DNA of 64,000 bases, taken from Actinosynnema pretiosum. GTDB taxonomy: Bacteria; Actinomycetota; Actinomycetes; Mycobacteriales; Pseudonocardiaceae. Of this stretch, positions 52,331-61,235 are shown in pieces; positions within the stretch are counted from its first letter, which is position 1, and every line of letters starts with the position of its first letter. The translations under genes and the position numbers were made by a program. The stretch lies in assembly GCF_024171695.1 (NCBI RefSeq), contig NZ_JAMTCF010000014.1:218680-282679 (forward strand), given 5' to 3'. Below the pieces are notes generated by a model. The model was given only the letters and a program-made list of their open reading frames with translations. It had not been told where the DNA came from and did no database searches.

Positions 52331-52904
52331 CGCCCGTCGAGTCGGTGATCTTCGTGGACATCCGCGACTTCACCGACTGGAAGAACGCGCACGCGGTGAT
52401 CAGCGGCCCTGTCCACGACAAGATCGACCTGCGCGATCTCGGGGGCACGGTGCTGGTCATGCCGCGATATGAGGAGAAGGCCCTCCTGCCTATCGCTTAT
52501 GCCCTTTCCACGGCAATGACACCCGCCGAGGACAGCCTGCTTGCGCGTTAGCGTGACGCGCTCGCCCCTTGGCCCACCCCGCTGACCGACGCGACCGTCA
52601 TCGCCTTCCAGGCATTGACGACGCTGTCCAGCCTCGGTGAACTCGCCGCACACCGACCGACGTCGTCAGCGCACGACGAGCGCATCGCACACGAGGAGGA
52701 GCGGTTCCACCAGGCTTTTCGCGCTATCGCCGCCCTGGGAACCGACGACCGTGTGGTCCACGACATCGCGCGGTTCCTCGTCGAGGTGTCCAACTGCATC
52801 GAGAACGAGATCAACAGCGAGGACGGCCAATCGAGCGGGCCTGCCTACGCCGCCGAGGTGCTCGGAGGCGCCACACAAGCCCAGACTCCGGCCATGCGAC
52901 TCCT
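52318..52904 (+). pseudogene. Hypothetical gene broken by a stop and an IS3 element
   Basis: One frame reads VIFVDIRDFTDWKNAHAVIS through SLLAR, stops at TAG 52549-52551, and continues in the same frame as RDALAPWPTPLTDATVIAFQ, then ERIAHEEERFHQAFRAIAAL, until the IS3 end at 52905. The continuation without another break suggests one original gene with a recent nonsense change, then cut by the IS. No family is recognised. Confidence 0.55.
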
Positions 52905-52955
52905 TGTTCCGTACCGGGTTTGATGGAGACCATCAAGCCTGGATGATGAGGACCG

Positions 52956-53273
52956 ATGGCCCCACCGAAGAAGTACCCAGACGAACTGCGTGACCGGGCG
53001 ACCCGGATGGCCGTGGAAGCCCGGCGGGACCCGGCGTCCGCGACCGGCGCGATCAAGCGGATCGCCGAACAGTTCGGGATCCACCCCGAGGCGCTACGGA
53101 CCTGGGTCAAGCGCGCGGAGACCGACACCGGGGACCGGCCGGGCATCACGACCGGCGATGCGCAGCGGCTCGCTCAGCTGGAGCGGGAGAACCGCGAACT
53201 GCGGCCGGCGAACCAGATCCTGAGGTCGGCGGCCAGTTTCTTCGCGGCGGAGCTGGACCGTCCGTCGCGATGA
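52956..53273 (+). CDS. IS3 transposase OrfA
   Basis: A 105-residue HTH protein: KKYPDELRDRATRMAVEARR, then IAEQFGIHPEALRTWVKRAE, followed by a leucine-zipper-like LAQLERENRELRPANQILRS. Its end overlaps the orfB start by 4 bp (ATGA), and orfB is in the -1 frame, as expected for programmed frameshifting that makes the OrfAB transposase. Confidence 0.9.
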   Translation: MAPPKKYPDELRDRATRMAVEARRDPASATGAIKRIAEQFGIHPEALRTWVKRAETDTGDRPGITTGDAQRLAQLERENRELRPANQILRSAASFFAAELDRPSR

Positions 53274-54190
53274 AGGTCGCGTTCGTCGACTCCCAGCGGG
53301 AGGAACACGGTGTCCAGCCGGTCCTGGCGGCGCTCGCGCAGACGCCCGCCGAGATCGCACCGTCGACGTACTACGCGGCCAGATCCCGCCCCGAATCGGC
53401 CCGTACGGTCCGCGACCGGGAGTTGACCGGGGCGATCAAGCGGGTGCACCGGGACAACTACGGCGTCTACGGGGCGCGGAAAGTGTGGAGGCAGCTCAAC
53501 CGCGACGGCGTGGACGTGGCCCGGTGCACCGTCGAGCGGCTCATGCGCGAGAGCGGGCTGCGTGGCCTGCCACGCGACAGGTCCCCGCGCACGACACGAC
53601 CGGCGGCGGAGACCGGCAGGCCCGCTGACCTGGTGGAACGTGACTTCACCGCGACGCGTGTCAACGAGCTGTGGGTCGCGGACATCACTTACGTGCGTAC
53701 CGCCGCCGGCTGGGTCTACGCGGCGTTCGTGCTCGACGTCTTCTCCCGTGTGATCGTGGGCTGGCAGGTCGCCACCAGCCTCTACACCGATCTGGCGCTG
53801 GACGCGCTGCAGATGGCGATCTGGCGCCGCCGGGCCGGCGGCGCGGACCTGGCCGGGCTTGTTCATCACAGCGACCGCGGAGTGCAGTATCGGGCGGTGC
53901 GCTACACCCAGCGCCTGGCCGAGGCTGATGCGGTCGCATCTGTTGGCAGCAAAGGAGATTCCTACGACAACGCCATGGCCGAGGCGTTCAACTCGTTGTA
54001 CAAGGCCGAACTCGTCCGCAACAAGGGCCCGTGGCACGGCATCGACGACCTCGAGATCGCCACCGTCGAGTACATCGACTGGTACAACAACCGGCGCCTG
54101 CACGGCGAACTCGGGCACGTGCCGCCCGCCGAGTACGAAGCACTCCACGCGATGACCCAGCCGGTCACCGCAACCCTGGAAACCAACTAA
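53270..54190 (+). CDS. IS3 transposase OrfB
   Basis: A 306-residue DDE integrase: HTH_21-like N-terminus (RVHRDNYGVYGARKVWRQLN), then the catalytic core with Asp in ELWVADITYVRT, Asp in LVHHSDRGVQYRAV and Glu in AMAEAFNSLYKAEL, and the terminal YNNRRLHGELGHVPPAEYE. All key residues are present, so the IS may be active. Confidence 0.92.
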   Translation: MKVAFVDSQREEHGVQPVLAALAQTPAEIAPSTYYAARSRPESARTVRDRELTGAIKRVHRDNYGVYGARKVWRQLNRDGVDVARCTVERLMRESGLRGLPRDRSPRTTRPAAETGRPADLVERDFTATRVNELWVADITYVRTAAGWVYAAFVLDVFSRVIVGWQVATSLYTDLALDALQMAIWRRRAGGADLAGLVHHSDRGVQYRAVRYTQRLAEADAVASVGSKGDSYDNAMAEAFNSLYKAELVRNKGPWHGIDDLEIATVEYIDWYNNRRLHGELGHVPPAEYEALHAMTQPVTATLETN

Positions 54191-54220
54191 TCCAGTCTCC
54201 ATCAAACCCGGTACTTGACA

Positions 54221-54420
54221 GGGTGGTGTCGGGTTGCTTCGTAGGTGGCGGGGCTGAGGTAGCCGAGGCTGGAGTGCAGGCGTCGGGTGTTGTACCAGCC
54301 CTCGATGTATTCGACGATCGCCTTGTGCGCGCTGGTCCTGGTGGGCCAGGGCTGTCGGTCCGGCAGTTCGGTCTTGATGGCGGCGAAGAACGACTCGGCG
54401 ACGGCGTTCGAGGGCAGGAA
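54221..54420 (-). pseudogene. C-terminal fragment of another IS3 OrfB
   Basis: On the minus strand the sequence reads SNAVAESFFAAIKTELPDRQ, then WPTRTSAHKAIVEYIEGWYN and TRRLHSSLGYLSPATYEATR. It contains the last catalytic Glu region and the usual OrfB end, but no more. The intact IS3 lies directly against its 3' end. Confidence 0.8.
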
Positions 54421-54423
54421 CGG

Positions 54424-54705
54424 TGTCGGCTAGCACCTGGCGCAGCACCTGGTCGCCGACGGCGAACCGGTCGTGGACGTGCCCGCCGAGCTTGCGGCGT
54501 GGGCACGGGTGTTCGACACCGGGCACGGCCACAAGACCGACGCCACCGGCGCCCGCTCGATCGCCCTGGTCGTGCTGCGCACCGGCGGCCCGGATCGCGT
54601 TGCGGCCGACGATCACACGGTGGCCCTGCGGCTGCTGGTCGACCGCCGCGGCGAGCTCGGCCGAGCCCGCACCAACACAGTGAACCGCCAGCACAAGCTC
54701 CTCAG
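54424..54705 (+). pseudogene. IS110-type transposase fragment
   Basis: The frame gives QHLVADGEPVVDVPAELAAW, VFDTGHGHKTDATGARSIAL, and VALRLLVDRRGELGRARTNT, the middle part of the DEDD-type transposase of IS110 elements. It starts at a stop codon next to the IS3 fragment and ends in unrelated sequence. Confidence 0.75.
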
Positions 54706-54825
54706 ATCGACCACTGGGTGCTCTGAGGGCTGAATCAGGCGAGGGTCAGGGGGAACCCTGAGGCAGGGGTGCGCGGCCGCGGGCAGGCTGGAGTCGTCAA
54801 GGGGATCCGCAGTTCGAGGAGAGTC

Positions 54826-55116
54826 ATGAGCGAGTTCAAGTCCGAGTCCACGCGTGCTGCCGTCGACTCGGTGGTCGACGCCGTTCGCGGGCTGGTGAGC
54901 GAGGGCGTCAACCGTCGTGTGGTTGTGCGTGACCGCAAGCATGGCGTGGTGCTGGAGGTGCCGATGGCTCTCGGGTTGGTCGCGGCGCTGGCTGCTCCGG
55001 TGGCCACGACCATCGGTGCCGGTGTCGCGCTGGTCGGCAAGTGCGGAATCACGATCGAGAACCGCCGCCGGCCCGGTAGTCAACCAGCGACGACGGTCGA
55101 GACCGACCAAGCATGA
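54826..55116 (+). CDS. DUF4342-like small membrane-associated protein
   Basis: A 96-residue protein from ATG 54826 behind CGAGGAGAGTC. The N-terminal half (STRAAVDSVVDAVRGLVSEG, RRVVVRDRKHGVVLEVPMAL) matches DUF4342, where a helix is followed by two strands with an (E)-x-P turn, and the next part (LVAALAAPVATTIGAGVALV) is a hydrophobic hairpin. The function of this family is unknown. It appears intact among many broken genes. Confidence 0.75.
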   Translation: MSEFKSESTRAAVDSVVDAVRGLVSEGVNRRVVVRDRKHGVVLEVPMALGLVAALAAPVATTIGAGVALVGKCGITIENRRRPGSQPATTVETDQA

Positions 55117-55159
55117 TGAGCAGCCGCAGGTAGGTCCAACACGCGGTGACCAGGTTGTC

Positions 55160-55291
55160 CAGGGCCGTCGGATCGCCTCCCCTGGCGATGGGGCGGACGT
55201 GGTCGAGTGTCGCCGAGCGGGAGATGAAGGCGGGGTGGATGGAGTCCACCCTCGACACCGCCGACTTCGCCGCGTCGGCCCGCGCCATCAT
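55160..55291 (-). pseudogene. HNH endonuclease remnant
   Basis: The minus-strand frame contains ATLDHVRPIARGGDPTALDN followed by LVTACW, the central part of an HNH nuclease (DH, then GG, N and C). The zinc Cys pairs of full-length proteins are missing and the flanks do not align, so it is a fragment. Confidence 0.5.
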
Positions 55292-55387
55292 GCAACGACT
55301 ACGTCCGCATCAACGCCGACTAAACCCCCAGACCCCCGGACCGGCGCGACTCCGGCGGCACGGGCCTGCACAACGGCATGTCGGTGA

Positions 55388-55924
55388 CTACCCGGCGCCG
55401 AGCAGGAATGTCGCGAGTGGACGGCCTTCGGGGATTTCCAGCAGACGTGCCGACACCGCGCTCGCCACGACGGGCAGGCGGAAACCGGAGAGGGCTCGGA
55501 AGACCGCCGCGTGGTCGCTGACGCCCAGGGCCAACGTGCAGTGTGGCAGGAGTGCATCGGGGAGGTAGTACTCCGCCATGCGTTCGACGAACGGTTCGAC
55601 AGCGTTGTGCACTGCGCGGTGCACCCGCAACAACGCGGCCGTTGGGGTCACGCCAAGGAACACCGGCGCGACGGGTGTCAGGAAGAAACCCAGCGCTGTC
55701 AACGACAGTGGGAACGGCGCCTCGGCGGCGAACACCGACGCCAGCGCATCCGCGACCGCGTCGACGTCACCGTGGTCGAAAGCCGTCAAGGACACGTGCG
55801 GGTCGACGTCGTGATCGGCGAGCGCGCCGAGCGACGGGATGCCGTGCTCGTCCAACGCCGCCCACATCCGCCTCACCCGGCTCTCGGCCTGCTCGTCCAA
55901 GAACAGCTCGATGGCGAAGGGCAC
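55388..55924 (-). CDS. 2'-5' RNA ligase / 2H phosphoesterase family protein
   Basis: A 178-residue protein from GTG 55924, preceded by CCAGGAGAACACG. Two His-x-Ser/Thr-x motifs are present in the right spacing: HVSLTAF near residue 65 and HCTLALG near 140. These are the catalytic His of 2H phosphoesterases, which act on cyclic or 2'-5' phosphodiesters. It is divergent from the broken nucleotidyltransferase at 55964, with only 40 bp between starts, so the promoters overlap. Confidence 0.82.
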   Translation of the reverse strand: MPFAIELFLDEQAESRVRRMWAALDEHGIPSLGALADHDVDPHVSLTAFDHGDVDAVADALASVFAAEAPFPLSLTALGFFLTPVAPVFLGVTPTAALLRVHRAVHNAVEPFVERMAEYYLPDALLPHCTLALGVSDHAAVFRALSGFRLPVVASAVSARLLEIPEGRPLATFLLGAG

Positions 55925-55963
55925 CGTGTTCTCCTGGTGGTTGTCCGCAGCTATGGTCGATCC

Positions 55964-56734
55964 ATGACCGGTTCCCGGCGACGCGAGCACATCCTCGAGA
56001 TCCTAGTCCACCGCGCTCGAGCCGACGACCGCATCAGCGGTGCGGCCGTTGTCGGGTCCGCGGCACGCGGCGCCGAGGACGAGTAATCGGACATCGACCT
56101 GTTCTTCGGGGTCGCGGCGGGGCACCGGTTGGACGACGTCGTGGCGGACTGGACCAGGTTCGCGTACGACGAACTCAGTGCCCTGCACCACTTCGACACC
56201 GACTCGCGGCTCGCGGTCTACCGGGCGTTCCTGTTGGCCGACCTGCTGGAACTCGACCTCGCCTTCACGCCCGCAGCGGCTTTCGGCCCGCTGGGGGCAG
56301 GCGGCTTCCGTGTGCTGTTCGGGGAACCGGTGCGGCGCGGGCCGGTGGACGGCGGTCCGGACCAGACGGCCGGGTACGCCTGGCACCACGTGCGGCACGC
56401 GCGGGTCTGCATCGAACGCGGCGCGGGGTGGCAGGCCGAGCACTGGATCGGACGGCTGCGGGACACGGGCCTCGCGCTGGCGTGCAGACGGCTGGGTCTG
56501 CCGGTGGAGTTCAACAAGCACGTCGACCGCCTCCCCGCGGAGGTGACCGACGCGGCCCGGGAGGCCCTGGTCCGCGACGTCAGCCGGGACGAGCTCCGGC
56601 GCTGCCTGCGTGCCGCCACTCACCTGGTCCTCCGCGAACTGCGCCTGAGCAGCCCCGAGGAGGCGCGCAGGCTGGAGGGCCCCCTCCTCGACCTCGTCGA
56701 CGCTGCCGGCGCACCCACCCGCGACCTCACGTGA
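55964..56734 (+). pseudogene. Nucleotidyltransferase interrupted by an in-frame stop
   Basis: Starts at ATG 55964. After AAVVGSAARGAEDE a TAA (56084-56086) interrupts the frame, which goes on without further fault as SDIDLFFGVAAGHRLDDVVA to the end at 56734. The motif GSAARG-x(n)-SDIDLF is the nucleotidyltransferase active site. In the intact paralog at 61222 the residue at the stop is Trp (DRWSDIDL), so Trp to TAA needs two changes. The remaining body (about 215 residues) matches the paralog closely in length. Reinitiation at GTG 56129 would lack the catalytic Asp pair. Confidence 0.8.
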
Positions 56735-59675
56735 GGAACGCCGCCAGCTCGGCCGGCGTGGGCGCTTCGAAGACGTCGCGCACGGACAGCTCGATGCCGG
56801 TGGCCTCGTAGACCCTCGCGATCAGCCGCAGCGCGAGCAGCGAGTGCCCGCCCAGCGCGAAGAAGTTGTCCTCCCCCTGCACGTGGGTCCGGTCGAGCAC
56901 GTCGGCGAACAGCCCGCACAGCAACTCCTCCTGCTCGGTCGCCGGCGGCCGGGGAATCGGCTCCCGGGGTGTCGAGTCGACCGATCGGACGACCTCGACG
57001 GGCACGGGAATCGTGGACAGCAGCGACCGGAGCGCCTCCGGGTGGGGCAGGTCGCCTTCGACCCTCGCCACCAGGCCGTTCGCCGTCGCGGCGACCTCCA
57101 CGTTCTGGACGCCACCCGTATCGAGGAGGAGGCTCTCCACCTGAGCGGGCTCAACCCGGCGACCACCCACCTTGAGCATGCGGTCGAGTCGACCGATGAA
57201 CTCCAGCTCGCCGTCCGCGTTCCAGCGCACCGCGTCCCCGGTCCGCCACAGCACGCCTCCGGGCTGGAACGGGTCGGGTGCGAACCGGGGACGGGCCGAC
57301 TCGGTGTCCCGGTCGGTGTAGCCGTCGGCGAGGCCGGCCCCGCCGACGTGCAGTTCGCCCACGGCCCCGCGCGGGACCAGGTTCATCCGCTCGTCCAGCA
57401 CGCGCAGGACCACACCGTCGACCGGACGCCCGATCGGCACCCGCTTCCGGTCTGGGCCCAGGTTCGCGCAGTCGTAGTAGGCGCACGTGCTGGTCGTCTC
57501 GCTGGCGCCGTAGGCGTGCCACAGCGCCAGGGACGGCAGCGCGGCGGCGGCGTTCCGGCACACCTCGGGTTTCAGCACTTGACCGCCGGTGACCACGGAC
57601 CGCAGCGAGCGGAGGTCGTGCCGGACCGACGAGTCGGCCAGCCGTTCCACCGCGTCGGGGTCGAGGAAGGCGACGGTCGCGCCTTCGCGACCGATCACGT
57701 CGAGCGGGTCGGCGCCGTGGGGCGGTACGAGGGTGGCGCCCGCGACCAAGGGGGCCAGCAGCTCCACGATGGAGGAGGCGGAACCGAACGGTGTCGGCAG
57801 GACCCGGTCACCCGGCCGGAGCCCTACCAGCTCGGCGAGCCACGTGACCCGGTGCGCCAAGGCGGTGTGCGAACCCGCCACCTCGTCGACCGCGCCCTTC
57901 GCCGACGGCACCGGGACGGAGTACGCGGCGCCGGCCAGAGCGACCGGCGGAAGGCCCGCGTCGTCGGGCGCGGTCGTGGGCACGTCGGTGACGACGGCTC
58001 GGGTGGTCCCGCCGGCGGGACCACCCGGCAGCAGCGGGACCACCACCGCGCCCAGGCGCAACACCCCCAACACGGCGCACGTGAGTTCGACGCCTGCTTC
58101 GACGGCCACGCCGACCCGGTCACCGGTGCCGACACCCGCAGCGGCCAGGTGCCGCGCGACCCCGGCGGACCGCCGGTCCAGGTCGCGGTAGGTGAGCCGA
58201 GTCCCGCCGTGCCGCACCGCGACGGCATCGGGCGTGCGCTCGGCTTGGGCGGAGAACAGCTCGGGCACCGCGGCGTCGGGCGGTCGGCGGTCCGGACCGC
58301 GCCGGGTGGCCAACCACTCGCGCTCCTCCTCGTCCACCGAGAACAGGTCCTCGACGGCGAGCCCGGGGTCGTTCCCGATCCGCTCCAGCAGGCGCAGGTA
58401 CTGCCGGGCCAACCGATCGACCGTGCGGTGGTCGAAGACATCGCCGTCGTACACCCACACGAGGGTCAGTTCGTCCGGCTTCTCCAAGGCGTGCAGTTCG
58501 AGGTGGAACCGGGAGACGATGTCCTCAAGGTCGACTTGCCCCACCTCCAGGCCGGCCAGCCGCAACGGTTCGGCGGCTACCGGTTGCAGCGAGAAGGTGG
58601 TCTGGAACAACGGTGTCCGGTCAACCCGCCGCCGCGGTGCGAGGTCCTCGACGATCCGCTCGAACGGCGTGTCCTGGTGCCGGTATGCGTCCAGCGCGGT
58701 CTGCCGGACGTGCGTGAGGAGGTCGGTGAAGCTGTCCTGCGGTGTCATGCGCACCCGTAGTACGAGCGTGTCGACCAACAGCCCGACGAGTCGTTCCAGT
58801 CCGGCCTCGGAGCGGTGGGCCACCGGCGTGCCGATCGCGAGGTCGCGTTCGCCGCTGTGCCGCCACTGCAAGGCGGCGAACGCAGCCAGCAGTGTCATGT
58901 GGAGGGTCGCACCGCGGCTGCGCCCCGCTTCGCGCAACCTCGCGGTGAGCGCCGGGTCGACGACCGATCTGATGACCGGCACGGCCCTGTGCGCCGCTGC
59001 CCGCGGCTCGCGGTCCGCGGGCAGCGTCGACGGTTCGGGCAGACCGGCCAACTGGTCCCGCCAGTACGCCAGGTCGCCGTCGTCGGCCCGCGTCCCCTCC
59101 CGCAGCAAGAAGTCCTCGTACCGCACCGGCGACCGCGGGAGCGGGTCGGGGTCACCGGCGGCGAACGCGCCGTAGAGCGATCCGAGCTCGTGCCGCAGGA
59201 TGCCCTGCGACCACCCGTCGGAGGCGATGTGGTGGACCGTCAGGACCAGCACGTGATCGGCGGGGCCCAACCGGAGGAGCCGCGCGCGCAGCAACCGGCC
59301 CGCCGCGAGGTCGAAGGTGCGTTCCCACTCCTCCAGCGCCTCCTCGGCCACCGAGCGGGCCTGCCCGGCTCCCGGCGGACGGAGGTCGCTCACCGGAATC
59401 TCGACCGGTGCGGGAGCGACGACGACCTGACGGGGCTCGCCATCCACCGAGCGGAACGCCGTTCTCAGGCCCTCGTGCCGGACGACGAGGGCGGTGAGCG
59501 CACGCGTCAAAGCCGACCGGTCGAGCGTTCCGCGCACGCGGAACGCCTCGACGATGTGGTATTCCGGGCCGGTGCCGGTCAACTCGTGCAGGAACCACAA
59601 CCGTTTCTGCGCGGGCGACAACGGGAGGAGCACCGGTTGCGATCCGGCCGTGCCGAACTCGGAGCGCACGTTCAT
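56727..59675 (-). CDS. Single-module NRPS (C-A-T) with degenerate adenylation domain
   Basis: 982 residues from ATG 59675 (a GTG at 59759 would add 28 residues). The condensation domain (about 15-430) has HHIASDG at 148. The adenylation domain (about 470-900) keeps A5 (HAYGASETT), A6 (GELHVGGAGLADGY), A7 (WRTGD) and A8 (GRLDRMLKVGGRRVEPAQVE). The A3 P-loop, normally SGSTGxPKG, is replaced by VPVPSAKGAVDEV (about 587-599), and the A10 Lys motif NGKxxR is absent (STPREPIPRPP). The carrier domain is intact (LGGHSLLALRL, Ser about 945). The module can accept and condense but probably cannot activate its own amino acid, and there is no thioesterase. Confidence 0.9.
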   Translation of the reverse strand: MNVRSEFGTAGSQPVLLPLSPAQKRLWFLHELTGTGPEYHIVEAFRVRGTLDRSALTRALTALVVRHEGLRTAFRSVDGEPRQVVVAPAPVEIPVSDLRPPGAGQARSVAEEALEEWERTFDLAAGRLLRARLLRLGPADHVLVLTVHHIASDGWSQGILRHELGSLYGAFAAGDPDPLPRSPVRYEDFLLREGTRADDGDLAYWRDQLAGLPEPSTLPADREPRAAAHRAVPVIRSVVDPALTARLREAGRSRGATLHMTLLAAFAALQWRHSGERDLAIGTPVAHRSEAGLERLVGLLVDTLVLRVRMTPQDSFTDLLTHVRQTALDAYRHQDTPFERIVEDLAPRRRVDRTPLFQTTFSLQPVAAEPLRLAGLEVGQVDLEDIVSRFHLELHALEKPDELTLVWVYDGDVFDHRTVDRLARQYLRLLERIGNDPGLAVEDLFSVDEEEREWLATRRGPDRRPPDAAVPELFSAQAERTPDAVAVRHGGTRLTYRDLDRRSAGVARHLAAAGVGTGDRVGVAVEAGVELTCAVLGVLRLGAVVVPLLPGGPAGGTTRAVVTDVPTTAPDDAGLPPVALAGAAYSVPVPSAKGAVDEVAGSHTALAHRVTWLAELVGLRPGDRVLPTPFGSASSIVELLAPLVAGATLVPPHGADPLDVIGREGATVAFLDPDAVERLADSSVRHDLRSLRSVVTGGQVLKPEVCRNAAAALPSLALWHAYGASETTSTCAYYDCANLGPDRKRVPIGRPVDGVVLRVLDERMNLVPRGAVGELHVGGAGLADGYTDRDTESARPRFAPDPFQPGGVLWRTGDAVRWNADGELEFIGRLDRMLKVGGRRVEPAQVESLLLDTGGVQNVEVAATANGLVARVEGDLPHPEALRSLLSTIPVPVEVVRSVDSTPREPIPRPPATEQEELLCGLFADVLDRTHVQGEDNFFALGGHSLLALRLIARVYEATGIELSVRDVFEAPTPAELAAFLT

Positions 59676-59784
59676 CCGAGCCACCTGGGGGTTGACTCGC
59701 CGAAAAGATAAGCGGAAAGCGAGGGGCGCCGTTTCCGCCGGCTGCGGACTGGAACTCACGCGGCCCGTCCCCCACTATAGGGAA

Positions 59785-61235
59785 ATGCTCTCGCAGACGA
59801 CAGTGCCGGACCGTCGCCACTCAGCCGATGTCGTCGTCATCGGCTTCGGTCTGGTGGGCAGCGTGTTGGCGCGCAGGCTCACCGAGTCGGGCGCACGCGT
59901 GCTGTTGGTCGACTCGGGTTCGGCCGCCGCCATTCCGGGGGAACGCACCTGAGGAATCAGCCGGCGTGCCGTTCGGACCGGACCTACCACTACGACCTCG
60001 TGCGCGCGTTGCTGCGTCCGGCTTCGGTGCCTCGGGCGAACGGCGGGTTGACCGGCCGCGCCCTGCCACCGACGCCCGACGGCAAGGGTGTGAACGCCGG
60101 GCAGCGGGCGCGCGACAACCTCGTCGGCGCGCGGGTCACCAACATGCTGGGCGGGATGGGGATCCTGTGGAACTGCGTCGCGCCCCGGCTGAACCCCGCA
60201 GTCGAGCACTGGGAGGGCATCGATGGCGACGAGTGGTCCACCCTGTACCGGTATGCCGAAGACGCACTCGCCGTCGGCACGTCCGTCAGCCGCGGTCGCC
60301 AGGAACGCGTGCTGGGCCTGCTCGCGGACTTGGGGGCGCGCCCGGCCCCGGTCGCCGCCCGCCACCACGGCGCTGGTGTGCGGTGGACCGGGCCCGCGGA
60401 GGTCCTGCCCGCCGACGGCTCGTGGCAGTTGATCCCCGAACTCTCCGTCCAGCGTCTCACGCACCGCAACGGGCGCGTGGTGTCGGCCGACGCGGTCGCG
60501 CTCGACACCGGTGAGCGGGTGGTGATCGAGGCTGGCGCCTTCGTGGTCGCCACCGGCGGCCTCCGCGCTCCCGCACTGCTCTGGGCCTCCGGCATCCACT
60601 CCGAGGAGCGGCCGGCGCTCGGCCGCTACCTGGCCGACCACCCGGTTTCCTACGGTCAGCTCGTCCTCGACCAGGACCTGGCCGAGGACGACGCCGACCC
60701 GTTCGTGATCATCCCGATCGACGGCGACCGCCCGTTCCACTCGCTGTTGTTGTGCGATGCGTACGACGCGAACCTGCTCGAAGGACGGGTGGACGAGCGG
60801 CTGATCGTGTCGCTGTACTGGTACTCGCTGTCGCGGCCCCGGCACGAGAACCGGATCCGGTTTACCGGTCAGGCCTTCGACGCGACCGGCCTGCCGCAAC
60901 CGACGTTCGAGTACACCACCACCGAGGCTGGCCGGGAGGTGGCACGGGCGGCCCTCGAAGACCTCCGGGCCACAGCCGGCCGGCTGGGCGAGTTCCTGCC
61001 GAGCAGCCAGCCGCGCGTTCTGAGCCCCGGCAGCTCGCTGCACGTCATGGGCACCACCCGGATGGGGGTGGCCGACGACGGCCACAGCGTGGCGGACACC
61101 CACGGACGGGTGTGGGGCTTCGACAACCTCTACCTCGGCGGCACGGGCCTGATCCCCTCCGCCACCGCCACGAACCCGACGCTCGCCGCCTGCGCCCTGG
61201 CGGTCAGCACCGCCGACCGCGTCAGGCGGGGCTGA
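59785..61235 (+). pseudogene. GMC-type FAD oxidoreductase, frameshifted
   Basis: ATG 59785 opens the FAD-binding fold (VVVIGFGLVGSVLARRLTES, then GARVLLVDSG) and stops at 59950-59952. The protein continues in another frame from about 59949: HLRNQPACRSDRTYHYDLV, NMLGGMGILWNCVAPRLNP, and the C-terminal GMC signature HVMGTTRMGVADDGHSVADT and NPTLAACALA. The break lies in a run of five G (59937-59941) where a sixth would restore the frame. The sequence resembles pyranose oxidase or paromamine 6'-oxidase-like enzymes that oxidise sugar hydroxyls. It is divergent from the NRPS. Confidence 0.82.

Larger units (their letters stand above)
52905..54220 (+). mobile_element. IS3-family insertion sequence, apparently intact
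   Basis: Ends begin TGT and share GTACCGGGTTTGATGGAGAC: left 52911-52930 and, reversed, right 54195-54214, extending with mismatches to 52905 and 54220. Two overlapping ORFs (orfA, orfB in the -1 frame) fill it. No target duplication is visible. It is inserted between a broken gene on the left and an older IS3 fragment on the right. Confidence 0.88.

Noticed and set aside
54221..54733. A divergent functional transposase gene pair
   Set aside because: Both pieces are short internal or C-terminal fragments (IS3 and IS110) with no ends or catalytic sets.
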